A stretch of 64,000 bases of DNA from SABI01 sp963663665 (GCA_963663665.2 CAXXKP010000009.1:186001-250000), one strand, 5' to 3'; counted from the stretch's first letter, positions 19,191 to 28,227 are shown. Made by a program: numbers and translations. The notes: generated from the sequence alone by a model not told the origin.

Positions 19191-19637
19191 ATGCGGATAC
19201 TCGATTATCTTTCTGAATCATCGGTATTGTTCCTTGATAGTACGAACAAGCAAGAAATACTTACGATGATGGCAGCAAAAGCTGCGAATCTCGACAATAA
19301 TGTAGATGCAAGAACATTTCTAAAAGCAATTTTCGAACGAGAAACCATTATGAGTACCGGTATTGGGTTGCAGGTGGCGATTCCTCATGCAAAGCTATCT
19401 ACGATACAAGAATTTTTCGTAATAGTGGCTATCTTAAAAAACGATACCGAGTGGGATGCTCTTGACAAGAAGCCGGTAAGACTTGTCTTCATGATTGGAG
19501 GACCTGATAATAATCAGTCGAATTATCTGAAGATTCTTTCGAAGATCACCTTGGTAATCAAGAATCCTGATCGTAGGAAAGCCTTGAAGGCTGCCACGGA
19601 TGCACAGGCTGTGCTAGCAGCATTTGCTGAACTGTAA
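19191..19637 (+). CDS. PTS EIIA-like protein (fructose/nitrogen type)
   Basis: A 148-residue PTS_EIIA type-2 domain. The phosphorylatable histidine is His66 in GIGLQVAIPHAKLS, after the conserved ERE-MSTGIG segment. There is no attached EIIB or EIIC domain and no sugar PTS nearby, so it is more likely regulatory, as in PtsN or the EIIA-like domains linked to ion transporters. A TTG start at 19173 is possible, but the ATG at 19191 has GGAGG nine bases upstream and is preferred. It heads a three-gene operon with the antiporter (17 bases later) and the PII-like protein, and the base composition seems less AT-rich than the neighbours. Confidence 0.87.
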   Translation: MRILDYLSESSVLFLDSTNKQEILTMMAAKAANLDNNVDARTFLKAIFERETIMSTGIGLQVAIPHAKLSTIQEFFVIVAILKNDTEWDALDKKPVRLVFMIGGPDNNQSNYLKILSKITLVIKNPDRRKALKAATDAQAVLAAFAEL

Positions 19638-19654
19638 GCCAAACGGAAATAAGT

Positions 19655-20875
19655 ATGGAATTCCACGTATTCTTATATCTCGCTGCCATATTTGGTGCTG
19701 GATATGTTATTAAATATATTACCTCGGCTTTAAAAATTCCTGAAGTTACTGGATATGTACTCCTTGGAGTGATTCTGGGCAATTCGGTTGTTCACCTGCT
19801 CTCCACTCCCATCTTAGATTCATTGAGTCCAGTTTCCAGCATTGCTCTAGGATTGATTTCCTTCATGATTGGTATTGAATTGAAACTCGATGTCATTAAA
19901 AAGCTTGGTAAGAGCATCCTATTTATTGTCACTTTTGAAAGTATGGGTGCTTTTGCTGTGGTTTCTCTTGGGTTGTTCTTTATCTTCAAGGTTAATTTGA
20001 ACACATCATTGCTTCTAGGAGCTGTTGCATCTGCCACCGCACCTGCTGCGACGGTAGCAGTCATCAAGCAATACAGAGCCAAGGGAGAATTGACTTCAAC
20101 CATTCTAGCAGTTGTAGGCATTGACGATGCAGCAGCCTTAATCATTTATGTGTTTATTGAAAGCTTTGTTGGTTCTAATCTTCTCGGTAGTTCTGTTTCA
20201 ATTTTTTCAATGTTTGCCTCCGCCTTTCTTTCTATTTTCATGGCTTTGGGTATAGGAGTAGGTTGTGCATTCTTATATGGTTTAATTTTACGTAAAACTC
20301 GTAATAACGATTGGATTATGTTGCTTCTAGCCGCATTCCTATTTGCTCTACTTGGGGTATGCGAATTACTTGGTATCTCTGAGCTATTGTCAATCATGGC
20401 ATTCGGAATGACGATTGTAAATACTTCTCCAACCTTAAGCAAGAAAAGTGAGGGAATCATTTCTAATTTCTCACCCATTTTTCTCGTGGCGTTCTTTGTA
20501 CTTGGAGGAGCTCACCTCGACCTTAGTTCTATCCGAACGATTGGATTGCTAGGTCTATTCTACTTTGCCATGCGTAGCATTGGGAAAATGGGTGGAGCCA
20601 CGCTGGGGGCAATCCTTGGGAAAGCTCCAAAGAAAATTCGTTCACTTATTGGATTTTCGCTCTTACCACAAGTTGGTGTGGCACTTGCCCTTGCTCTCGC
20701 TATCAATAAAAAGTTCGGCTCAGGTCAATATGGAGATGTGGGCTTGCAGCTTGCTAGCACCATAATCAACGTACTACTTTTTACGACTATTATCACCGAG
20801 ATTGTCGGCCCATTGCTAACACGCTACGCTTTACATAAGGCAGGCGAGACAAACACGGGTACAGACCACCAATAG
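19655..20875 (+). CDS. CPA2-family cation:proton antiporter (Na+/H+ or K+/H+ exchanger domain)
   Basis: A 406-residue membrane protein with about 12 helices. It carries an antiporter Asp pair-like motif in VVGIDDAAALI, the unwound-helix GYVLLGVILGN segment, and SATAPAATVAVIK. No C-terminal TrkA-N or TrkA-C domain is present, so it lacks the built-in nucleotide regulation of KefB/KefC. The flanking EIIA-like and PII-like genes may provide control instead (inference). The ion is not determinable, though the IDD pair suggests Na+/H+-type exchange. Confidence 0.88.
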   Translation: MEFHVFLYLAAIFGAGYVIKYITSALKIPEVTGYVLLGVILGNSVVHLLSTPILDSLSPVSSIALGLISFMIGIELKLDVIKKLGKSILFIVTFESMGAFAVVSLGLFFIFKVNLNTSLLLGAVASATAPAATVAVIKQYRAKGELTSTILAVVGIDDAAALIIYVFIESFVGSNLLGSSVSIFSMFASAFLSIFMALGIGVGCAFLYGLILRKTRNNDWIMLLLAAFLFALLGVCELLGISELLSIMAFGMTIVNTSPTLSKKSEGIISNFSPIFLVAFFVLGGAHLDLSSIRTIGLLGLFYFAMRSIGKMGGATLGAILGKAPKKIRSLIGFSLLPQVGVALALALAINKKFGSGQYGDVGLQLASTIINVLLFTTIITEIVGPLLTRYALHKAGETNTGTDHQ

Positions 20876-20887
20876 GAGGAGGATGCC

Positions 20888-21232
20888 ATGAATCTACTGA
20901 TTATCGTATTATCAGAATTGGACTATAAAGAGGATGTGTTTTTGGCACTCCAGAGTGTTGGTATCACCAAAGCATCTGTATTTGATGCTATGAGTTTGGA
21001 TCGAAGCCTTGAAAGCGAATTTAGTCTGTTCACTGGATTCTTGAAGAGCAAAGGGGAAAATGAAGGGGAACAATTGGTTATTCTCGCACCCATTGAGACA
21101 CCAGCCCTTGCCAAGGAACTTTTAACCAATCTAGAAGCTGCAGGCATTCCTCTTAGAAAAGAGGAGATTCTTAACCTCATCGTTTTTCCGGTGGCTTTTA
21201 GTTTCGATCAACCTAATGGCTCAAATGAGTAA
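20888..21232 (+). CDS. Small PII-like protein of the antiporter operon
   Basis: A 114-residue soluble protein with no named family that I can assign with certainty. The pattern is PII/CutA-like: a beta strand MNLLIIVLSE, a helix DYKEDVFLALQSVGIT, a second strand KASVFDAM, a charged loop, then EQLVILAPIETPALAKELLTNLEAAG and a final strand LNLIVFPVAF. Small PII-like proteins next to transporters (SbtB, CPII) often bind nucleotides and gate the neighbour, so a regulatory role on the antiporter is a reasonable guess. A strong AGGAGGAGG precedes the ATG, 12 bases after the antiporter stop. Confidence 0.7.
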   Translation: MNLLIIVLSELDYKEDVFLALQSVGITKASVFDAMSLDRSLESEFSLFTGFLKSKGENEGEQLVILAPIETPALAKELLTNLEAAGIPLRKEEILNLIVFPVAFSFDQPNGSNE

Positions 21233-21367
21233 ATCATCAGTGTGTAGTCCTATGTTATTAGGATTACCTGAACTCACATTGATTGTAGCATTCAGGTAGC
21301 TATATTGTTTCATTATTAGCTTGGTTAAAAAGAAGCAAGGACAGCATAATTTACATGTAATTAGACG

Positions 21368-21402
21368 GATCGATACCTATAAAAGTATCGATCCATTTCT
21401 TT
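21368..21402 (+). terminator. Terminator of the EIIA-antiporter-PII-like operon
   Basis: A perfect 10-bp inverted repeat, GGATCGATAC and GTATCGATCC, with an 8-base loop (21368-21395) is followed by ATTTCTTT. The stem is strong but the T-run is broken, so termination may be partial. Between 21233 and 21451 I see no gene. Confidence 0.65.
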
Positions 21403-21451
21403 AGCTCTATATGGTTAAGAAAGCAATCAACCTACATAGCTCATTAGTATT

Positions 21452-22951
21452 TTAAATTTTTTCTTCATCAATAACATCAATAAATAGTTCGCCATCCTCC
21501 TCACTTATTCCTATGATGGTGAACCCAAAACGATGATCATGATAAATTTTATGTATTGCAGCTTCATTGATTCTTTCCCCTGGGATAATGAGAGGATATC
21601 CAGGTGGATAGATACAAACCATACTTGCACTCAATGCATGTTCAGCTTCAGATATCTGGAGAACCTTCTTTGAAGTATAAAACGCATCTCTAGGAGTAAG
21701 CTCAAAGATAGGGAGTTCTCTGTGGTCAACATATTCATCCTTTATAAGAATCTGACCAATCCCATCTTTTGCCATCTTCTCAAGTGTTGAAGAAAAATAA
21801 ATGAGGTTTTCCCTCGTCTGTTCAAGATCTGCGGCATCAGCGAGAGAGAGAGTAAGCAGGAGGTGTTTTTCTCCAGCAAGTTCTATTTCAATTCCGTGTT
21901 CTTGAGATAATTTCTCTTTAATTTGGATCAGGTTCCTTTCATCTGGGCCAGCACTTCTAAAAATGATTTTGCATTGGTCAAATCCAATAAATCCACCAGC
22001 ATCCAGTACCCCTTCAGAAGGTTCAACTACTCTAAAATTCTCGGTATTGAGCATCGGTCTTATAGTCTCTATCATTTCAAGAAGACGAGAATACGTGTTC
22101 ATTCCAATTTCATTTGTCTCTGTTAAGGCAGCATCAATGCTCATTAAAAATAAGGCACTTGGAGATGTGCTTTGTAACATAGCAAGCATATGGTCAACTC
22201 GTTCATCATCTCGCTCATTTCTAGAAGCAGAATGGAGGAGTGCCGTTTGGTATAATCCTCCAAGTGTTTTATGCATAGACTGAACAACATAATCTGCGCC
22301 ACATGCTAAAGCTGGTGTGGGAAAATCTGGATGAAATGAAAAATGAGTCCCATGAGCCTCATCAACAAATAAAGAAGTATGATATTTGTGGCATAATTCA
22401 CTAAGAGGGGGAATATCTAGACTAATTCCATAGTAATTGGGGCTTGTCACAAGGACAAGTTTAATATCGTGGGCTTGTAAGAGTTCCTCGACTTTATCGA
22501 GATCTACTGACCCATAAGCATATTCTGGTAAGTTAGGTACTGGCTCTAGATAAATTGGGACTGCTCCACTAAAGACCAAGCCCATAAGAACTGCCTTGTG
22601 GCATTCTCTGTGTACAAGTACCTTTTGCCCCGGCTCTACGAGGCCTCCCAGTACTGCATGAATTCCTGCCGATGAGCCATTAACAAGGAACCATGATTTA
22701 GCCGCTCCCATAATTGAAGCGGCTCGATTTTGAGCTGTCTTTAATTCTTTTTTTGGATAGGCGAGCACATCACTTTTACTTACTTCAGTAATATCATACT
22801 TGAAGACATCAGTTCCCCAAATCTTTTTCAGTAGTGAAGGAGAGCCCTTTCCTTGTTTATGGCCTGGCATACAATAGAAGGTTTTTCTTTCTTGAACATA
22901 CTCACTAAGCTCAGAGGCAAATGGATTTTTTCTGTTCTCTTCATCCTGCAT
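21452..22951 (-). CDS. Orn/Lys/Arg decarboxylase family protein (short Gram-positive type)
   Basis: A 499-residue PLP enzyme of the fold-type I Orn/Lys/Arg decarboxylase family lacking the N-terminal wing domain of E. coli SpeC/CadA, like the short SpeA/YaaO proteins. Visible motifs are FYCMPGHKQGKG near the start, the PLP lysine Lys228 in QSMHKTLGG, Asp197 in FVDEAHGTH, and the C-terminal IYPPGYPLIIPGE. It would make a polyamine or its precursor (agmatine, cadaverine or putrescine); which one is not visible. AGGAGG lies seven bases before the ATG. The upstream region holds a striking inverted repeat. The potABCD uptake operon lies elsewhere in the window. Confidence 0.9.
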   Translation of the reverse strand: MQDEENRKNPFASELSEYVQERKTFYCMPGHKQGKGSPSLLKKIWGTDVFKYDITEVSKSDVLAYPKKELKTAQNRAASIMGAAKSWFLVNGSSAGIHAVLGGLVEPGQKVLVHRECHKAVLMGLVFSGAVPIYLEPVPNLPEYAYGSVDLDKVEELLQAHDIKLVLVTSPNYYGISLDIPPLSELCHKYHTSLFVDEAHGTHFSFHPDFPTPALACGADYVVQSMHKTLGGLYQTALLHSASRNERDDERVDHMLAMLQSTSPSALFLMSIDAALTETNEIGMNTYSRLLEMIETIRPMLNTENFRVVEPSEGVLDAGGFIGFDQCKIIFRSAGPDERNLIQIKEKLSQEHGIEIELAGEKHLLLTLSLADAADLEQTRENLIYFSSTLEKMAKDGIGQILIKDEYVDHRELPIFELTPRDAFYTSKKVLQISEAEHALSASMVCIYPPGYPLIIPGERINEAAIHKIYHDHRFGFTIIGISEEDGELFIDVIDEEKI

Positions 22952-23007
22952 AGAGAAACCTCCTGTTTGTTTCCAAAAAAAGGTTTGGAAAGCGTTACAA
23001 TCAATTT

Positions 23008-23034
23008 ATGTCTTTCAAATGAATTGAAAGACAT
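23008..23034. repeat. Perfect 11-bp inverted repeat upstream of the decarboxylase gene
   Basis: ATGTCTTTCAA and TTGAAAGACAT are separated by 5 bases, about 57 bases before the decarboxylase start. Neither strand has a T-run after the stem, so it is not an intrinsic terminator. It could be a repressor operator or a hairpin in the mRNA leader. The rest of 22952-23264 shows no gene. Confidence 0.6.
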
Positions 23035-23264
23035 TCATCTCCACAAAAAATGGGCTGTAACACTTTGCCCTATAACTCATCTTTTTACAAGTTTTTTTAT
23101 TGGACATTGAGGCAATTTTTCCAAGAAGATTCTGAGTAATCTTAAGGAGCTCATATTTATGATATATATCACACTCATTAATAACACTTTTCGTATCTTA
23201 AGCTAAGAAAATATGTATGTATTCACAAGATATTTATGTAGAATCTCATGAAGTATTTCAATAG

Positions 23265-24176
23265 CTAAATATCTCTCTTAGCTTTTAGTGATGTATGCAT
23301 TTTCCGCAATGAGAGGAGATAAAGGACTACTCCACTAATTATAAGGATAAAAGTGATAGCGTCTTCCTTCTTGAAAGGTTCTAAAAATATAAAAACCCCA
23401 AGGAAAAAAGCCATAATTGGTGTAATGAATTGTAAAAAACCTACACTCTTTGCTGGCATCGATATCGTACCACTTATATAAAGTGAGAGAGGAATAAAGG
23501 TCATGATTCCACCTCCTATGAGAAGCAGATCTGTAAAGAGGCCGGCGTTAAGGAAGGACGCTGTACCTCTCAATGCAAAGGTGACCATCAGTATGAGAAC
23601 TAGAGGGAATAGAAGTATTGTATCCATAAAAAGAGCCTCTATTCCACCTAGGTTGATGATTTTCTTACAAATTGTGTACAAACTAAATGTGAAAGCAATC
23701 GCAAGGGAGAGATATGGAACTTTCCCTACTTGAACAGTCGCATATATCACGCCTGTGATACAGATTAACAGGGCTACTACTTGGATTTTGCTCATTTTCT
23801 CTTTAAAGAACACCAATCCGAAAAATACTATCAACAATGGTGAAATGAAGTAACCCATACTCGCTTGAAGCAAATGATTAGATATAACTGCATAGAGATA
23901 TACTAACCAATTCAGAGCTAATAGAGTTGAACTCAGGAGTAAGAGCAAAAGATTGTGATCTTTTATAATCAACTTAATGAGAGTGATTGGATTTTTTTTT
24001 ATGATGATAAAATAGGCAATACAAATGAGGGCCGACCAAAAAACTCTATGAAGTAATGTCTCTAATGATGAAACATGGGTCAACATTTTCCAATACAGAG
24101 GGAGAAGGCCCCAAATGAGGTATCCCACACTAATTTCTACTATCCCCTTAGTCTGCCTATTCATCTTAATCACCAT
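23265..24176 (-). CDS. rarD: RarD-type EamA transporter
   Basis: A membrane protein of about 303 residues with roughly ten helices. The start region GYLIWGLLPLYWKMLTHVSSLETLLHRVFWS is the RarD signature within the DMT superfamily. RarD proteins were first linked to chloramphenicol sensitivity, but their physiological substrate is not settled. The longest frame begins at 24266, yet the ATG at 24176 has AGGAG eight bases upstream and gives the normal N-terminus. It is separated from the next - strand gene by 138 bases. Confidence 0.87.
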   Translation of the reverse strand: MVIKMNRQTKGIVEISVGYLIWGLLPLYWKMLTHVSSLETLLHRVFWSALICIAYFIIIKKNPITLIKLIIKDHNLLLLLLSSTLLALNWLVYLYAVISNHLLQASMGYFISPLLIVFFGLVFFKEKMSKIQVVALLICITGVIYATVQVGKVPYLSLAIAFTFSLYTICKKIINLGGIEALFMDTILLFPLVLILMVTFALRGTASFLNAGLFTDLLLIGGGIMTFIPLSLYISGTISMPAKSVGFLQFITPIMAFFLGVFIFLEPFKKEDAITFILIISGVVLYLLSLRKMHTSLKAKRDI

Positions 24177-24314
24177 ATAAGAGGCTCCTTTACTATTATC
24201 GTATGCTTTATCCATTACTATATGGGAAATAGGTATCAAGTCAATGACCACGCAATTGATATGCACATATGCATCCTACATGTTTTTCTGATGTTTGTGT
24301 TACATTGATACTAT

Positions 24315-25490
24315 TTATATTCGTCTAGAGATAAACAAGATTGCGATTATACTCCCTATTGCTGTAATCAGCCAAAACCCTGAAATATCTACATATGAAA
24401 GTATCACGATCGATGAAAGGGAAGAGAGAAGCCCCCCAGCTTGCACAGAGAAAGAACTAAGGCTGAGCACCGAAGAACGTAGAGAGTTATCTACCCTCTG
24501 ATTTAACAATGTTCCGCCTGTAATTGAGAGAGCACCTAAGACAACATAGATTAATAAAAAAAGAAGAAGGAATACACCAAGACGTGTGCTTCTCGATAAT
24601 AAAGCGACAAGAAATAAATCTGCTATAAATAAGAGAATATAAAGCTTTTTTGCGCTGATAATTCGTAACAAGAACTTGCCTATTGTAGATCCTAAAATAG
24701 TCATCAAGAATAAAGAACTCACAACCATTCCTAAAATCCAGAGTTGAGAATCACTCGCTAGAAGCTCCTTTATATAGGGTTGCCAGAAAGTTTCAAGAGA
24801 AAACAGTAGAACACCTTGAACGACTACACTGGTAATATAGGCGAAGATTCTTGGCTGACTTCTCAATCCTTTAAAGACAAGGGAAACTTGAGATGAGAAA
24901 TTTCTAGGATTCTCCATTCTTACTTCTTTTGCTATGAGGAGAGGAGTCAAAATGATGTTTATTCCAACTAAGAGGAGCCTACCCTCCAAAACTATATGAG
25001 TCAAACGTGGTCCCGTCGAGCCAAGAGAAAGTAGGTACCCTCCTAAGAGAGCCCCAAGTGCTAAGGAGAGACTAGAACTCACCTCTAAGGCAAATACGGT
25101 ATCTTCTATTTTCCCACCATTACTTTGTCCTTCTTCTATAAGGAGAGCATCAAGGCTCCCACTTGTAAAAGCACGACCCATCCCATTAATAGCAAACCCA
25201 ATACAGAGCAAAGGAAAAGAAGTAAAAAGCAGAAGAGATGTACCAATAAAAACAAATATCATTCCAATCTCAAAACCCATTTGTCTTCCTTTCGCATCAC
25301 AGAAGATTCCACTAGGTACCTCAAATAAAATAGTTGATAAAGACATACACATGATTGCTATCCCCAGATAGGGTAAAGGGAATCCTTTACTTACAACGAT
25401 CAGACTCATAGCAGGAAGAACAAGTCCTAACGATAGATAGGAGATACTGATAACAAGTAATTTTGAATAGTAAGAGAATTTGCTATTCAC
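24315..25490 (-). CDS. MFS exporter coupled to an ArsR-like regulator
   Basis: A 391-residue protein with about 12 helices. Features are the MFS loop as VPSGIFCDAKGRQMGFEIG and helix 5 with ALGALLGGYLLSLG. The start is a GTG at 25490 that overlaps the last eight bases of the upstream regulator gene, with no separate ribosome site, so it is translationally coupled. Regulator-exporter pairs of this kind usually serve drug or toxic-metabolite efflux; the ligand is unknown. Confidence 0.82.
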   Translation of the reverse strand: MNSKFSYYSKLLVISISYLSLGLVLPAMSLIVVSKGFPLPYLGIAIMCMSLSTILFEVPSGIFCDAKGRQMGFEIGMIFVFIGTSLLLFTSFPLLCIGFAINGMGRAFTSGSLDALLIEEGQSNGGKIEDTVFALEVSSSLSLALGALLGGYLLSLGSTGPRLTHIVLEGRLLLVGINIILTPLLIAKEVRMENPRNFSSQVSLVFKGLRSQPRIFAYITSVVVQGVLLFSLETFWQPYIKELLASDSQLWILGMVVSSLFLMTILGSTIGKFLLRIISAKKLYILLFIADLFLVALLSRSTRLGVFLLLFLLIYVVLGALSITGGTLLNQRVDNSLRSSVLSLSSFSVQAGGLLSSLSSIVILSYVDISGFWLITAIGSIIAILFISRRI

Positions 25491-26004
25491 GATAGGTCAC
25501 TAAGGAGTACACAAAAGGGGCAGTTCCTTCCTCTTTATGTTGATGGGAATCAAGAAAATCTCTGATAATTTGGTACAGGAGGTCAGCATCTTCTTTTTTC
25601 AAGTGAATAACCCCAGTTAGCTGATCGGCACAAAAATGATCATCTTCATCCTTAAACTGTCTCTCCCGTTCAAAGAAACCATCTTGAACTTGTTTAAGAA
25701 GATTTTGTGCGACTGTCTCTCTTTGTACATCAATACTACTCCCTATACTCACTGTACCTTCAAACCGTTTATAATAAGTCGCTGTAATGCCATTAATGAG
25801 TTGCTGATGATCAATTTCAATGAGATTTATCTTCATTAATCTTATTATATGATTCTTTACACTTGAACTTGTCACTTCAAATTGATCAGCAATCATTTTT
25901 ACCGTCATTGGCCCCTTGATTGATAAGATAAATAAAATTCTTTGTCTCACTGGATGCATAAAGATCTTGAGTTCTTCATCTGTTATTAATCTAATAGTTT
26001 TCAT
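25483..26004 (-). CDS. ArsR-like winged-helix regulator
   Basis: A protein of about 173 residues with an N-terminal winged helix: FMHPVRQRILFILSIKGPMTVKMIADQFEVTSSSVKNHIIRL is a clear ArsR/HTH_20 pattern (shown here only as a description of residues 15-55 from the chosen start). The C-terminal 80 residues resemble the ligand or dimer domain of YdfF-type regulators. The frame extends to a TTG at 26040, but the ATG at 26004 is the more natural start; neither has a clear ribosome site. It likely represses itself and the exporter encoded downstream. Confidence 0.75.
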   Translation of the reverse strand: MKTIRLITDEELKIFMHPVRQRILFILSIKGPMTVKMIADQFEVTSSSVKNHIIRLMKINLIEIDHQQLINGITATYYKRFEGTVSIGSSIDVQRETVAQNLLKQVQDGFFERERQFKDEDDHFCADQLTGVIHLKKEDADLLYQIIRDFLDSHQHKEEGTAPFVYSLVTYRE

Positions 26005-26020
26005 AATAATTATTTTAACA

Positions 26021-26035
26021 TAACATTTTTTGTTA
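26021..26035. promoter_or_regulatory. Possible operator of the ArsR-like regulator
   Basis: An inverted repeat TAACA-N5-TGTTA lies 17-31 bases upstream of the chosen ATG. Position and symmetry fit an autoregulatory site, but the arms are only five bases long. Confidence 0.3.
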
Positions 26036-26089
26036 CGCAATAATAGAAAGCTTATTTCCCATTACATTAAATTCTATCATCTTCCTAGG

Positions 26090-26200
26090 TAATCAAAATA
26101 GAGCACATTAATTTTTTGTCTATAATTCTACGCAATCCTTTCAATGCACTAATCAATTCATCAATATCAGGTATGAATAGAGAAAGTTTTTAATATCACT
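26090..26200 (-). pseudogene. Short remnant resembling the C-terminal part of the flavoprotein gene
   Basis: On the - strand a short frame reads PDIDELISALKGLRRIIDKKL, matching the DIAELISALKGEYKIAEKK segment of the neighbouring flavoprotein gene. At the DNA level 26142-26178 matches 26650-26686 at 29 of 37 positions by my count. A TAA cuts the frame just upstream. The rest of 26041-26433 shows no gene. This is probably debris from a duplicated or older copy; a chance match is less likely but not excluded. Confidence 0.35.
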
Positions 26201-26433
26201 ATTTAAAAAATTCCTTTATGCGGATCTTTAAAATTTTCCTAGAGAAAAAAACAGCTTTGAAGAAAAAGAGAGAGATAAATGACATGTGAAAGAGGAGAAA
26301 ATCCCTTACACCTATTAGGATAAACAATGAGAATAAAAGATTACAAATCGAACAGTGTCCTCTTTAGAGAGAACAAGCTGCAAAGATAATATCAAAGAGC
26401 CTTATAAGAAAAAGGGAATATTCTATACCGATT

Positions 26434-27840
26434 CTAATAGGGCTGGTATTGTAGTATTCCGTAAACCTCACGAACCTTTTCAGTTATGGTAAGTTGAATA
26501 TCTGACAATGTATGGCTTACTTTTTCTATTTCTTTTCGTATGTGGGCAATTGGTTCATTCAGGTTATCAGTAGCTATTTGAGAAATAGTTTTTAGATAAG
26601 CACCTTTTAACTCACCAATTTTTTTTTCAGCAATTTTATACTCACCTTTTAATGCACTAATTAATTCAGCGATATCTGATACAAATTCTCTTCGGTCAGC
26701 AAAAAGTGCTGCCATGAACTGTTCTTTGAGTTCACCCATTAATTCACTGACAGGAAGGATCGAATTGACTCTGTAGGCATTTGAGCCAACAAAGACAAAC
26801 CCATGTTTAAGATTCCCTTTACGAGCATTGTTAAGGGCAAGAGAGATACAATAGTTAGCCTCATCTGCATGACATCCTGCTAAGCATTGCCATGGGCAGT
26901 TGAATTCACGTCTTTTTTCTGTTGTATCGGAAAGAAATTTATTGATGATTGCTCTTCCTGGCATTCCAACAGGACTCTTAATTATTCCAATATCTTCCTT
27001 CTTACAAGCTACTATTGCCTCTTTAAAACGGATATCAGCATCACACTCATCGGTTGCAGCAAATCGTGTCCCCATCTGAACTCCATGGGCACCAAGTTTC
27101 ATGACCTTATAAATATCTTCTCCAGTAAAGATTCCGCCTGCAGCAATCACTGGAATTTTTCGACCAAATTCGTTTTCATAAACCTTAAGAGTTTCAACAA
27201 CCTGAGGGATAACTGTCTCAAGGGAATAAGCCTCATCTTCCAATTCACTCTCCTTAAAACCTAGATGCCCTCCAGCTTTCGGGCCTTCAACCACAACAGC
27301 ATCAGGGACATCATGATAAATTCTTTTCCACATGCTGAATATTAGGGATGTGGCTCGTGCAGAACTTACTATTGGGATAATCTGCACATCGGCTTCCCTC
27401 ATTTGAGCTACTGGTAAATTCTTGATTGGAAGACCAGCGCCAAGAAAAACCATATCAACTCTCTCTTCGATAGCTGTGTTGAGAAGTTCATTAAAGTCTT
27501 CCAAAGCTACCATGATATTCACGCCAATAATTCCAGAGGTTTTTGCTCTTGCTTTTCGGATTTCATTACGGAAACCTCTAATATTTGCTGAGCGACCATC
27601 TTTAAAGTAATCCGGTTCAATCAAGCCTATTCCATTAGCTGCGATGACCCCCACTCCTCCATTCTCTGCTACTGCAGAGGATAGTGATGAGAGAGAAATG
27701 CCAACACCCATGCCACCTTGAATAATAGGCATTCGGGTTGTTTTACTTCTGATTGTGAGTTTTGGCATCTCAAATGAAGGATGCTGTATTTTAAGGGATT
27801 TCACGAGCCCCTGAAATTTACTAAATGTCCATTCTTTCAT
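26434..27840 (-). CDS. Nitronate monooxygenase / FabK-like FMN flavoprotein
   Basis: A 468-residue TIM-barrel flavoprotein. Family marks are PIIQGGMGVGIS at the first strand, NGGVGVIAANG, the VVEGPKAGGHLG segment that surrounds the flavin and catalytic His, IPVIAAGGIFTGEDI and GAHGVQMGTRFAATDECD. The barrel ends near 350; a 110-residue helical extension with EYKIAEKK follows and is longer than in typical NMO. A cysteine-rich insert (FNCPWQCLAGCHADEANYC) could bind a metal or cluster. It may oxidise nitronates or be a FabK-type enoyl reductase; FabK partners are absent. AAGGA precedes the ATG. Confidence 0.82.
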   Translation of the reverse strand: MKEWTFSKFQGLVKSLKIQHPSFEMPKLTIRSKTTRMPIIQGGMGVGISLSSLSSAVAENGGVGVIAANGIGLIEPDYFKDGRSANIRGFRNEIRKARAKTSGIIGVNIMVALEDFNELLNTAIEERVDMVFLGAGLPIKNLPVAQMREADVQIIPIVSSARATSLIFSMWKRIYHDVPDAVVVEGPKAGGHLGFKESELEDEAYSLETVIPQVVETLKVYENEFGRKIPVIAAGGIFTGEDIYKVMKLGAHGVQMGTRFAATDECDADIRFKEAIVACKKEDIGIIKSPVGMPGRAIINKFLSDTTEKRREFNCPWQCLAGCHADEANYCISLALNNARKGNLKHGFVFVGSNAYRVNSILPVSELMGELKEQFMAALFADRREFVSDIAELISALKGEYKIAEKKIGELKGAYLKTISQIATDNLNEPIAHIRKEIEKVSHTLSDIQLTITEKVREVYGILQYQPY

Positions 27841-28173
27841 TGTGCTTTCCTTTTAATTTATTTTGACAATTAAAACCAATTGTGTAATTATAAATGAAAA
27901 TAGATATATAATATAGGTCAGAGGAAACTAATTGAGGATATTCTCTCATTATTTTCAAGGTATATCCCTATTCATGAAAAATTACCCAATGCATGTGGTA
28001 ATTATTTGTATTATATAGATTTGATAAATGTATGCTAAAGAGGATCCAAACAAACACTCCACAGTCAGCCACTAAAATAAAGTATCCCTCATTTATTTAT
28101 GCCTTTCTGCCCACAAGTTTTTCCCAAGACCCTTTTGTTGTATTCCAAGGATAATTTGAACTGTCTAAGAATT
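27841..28173. other. Intergenic region without a recognised gene
   Basis: AT-rich stretch upstream of the flavoprotein gene and downstream of the tRNA pair. No reading frame with a ribosome site and no structured RNA stand out. The flavoprotein promoter should be within its first 150 bases, but no convincing box pair was found. Confidence 0.5.
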
Positions 28174-28196
28174 TAAAAGCCACCCTAGACGGATGG
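28174..28196 (-). terminator. Terminator of the tRNA-Pro/tRNA-Arg transcript
   Basis: On the - strand CCATCC pairs with GGGTGG (one G-U) around a 6-base loop, followed by CTTTTAA. It lies 32 bases after the tRNA-Arg 3' end. Confidence 0.5.
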
Positions 28197-28227
28197 TTAA
28201 TTGTTGTATTATAAAGTTTTAAAATTA

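Noticed and set aside
22985..23000. Catabolite-response element upstream of the decarboxylase gene
   Set aside because: GGAAAGCGTTACAA looks similar but has two mismatches at fixed positions of the cre consensus.
26887..27264. 125-codon + strand frame opposite the flavoprotein gene
   Set aside because: The - strand product matches a known family throughout, so the + frame is a shadow.
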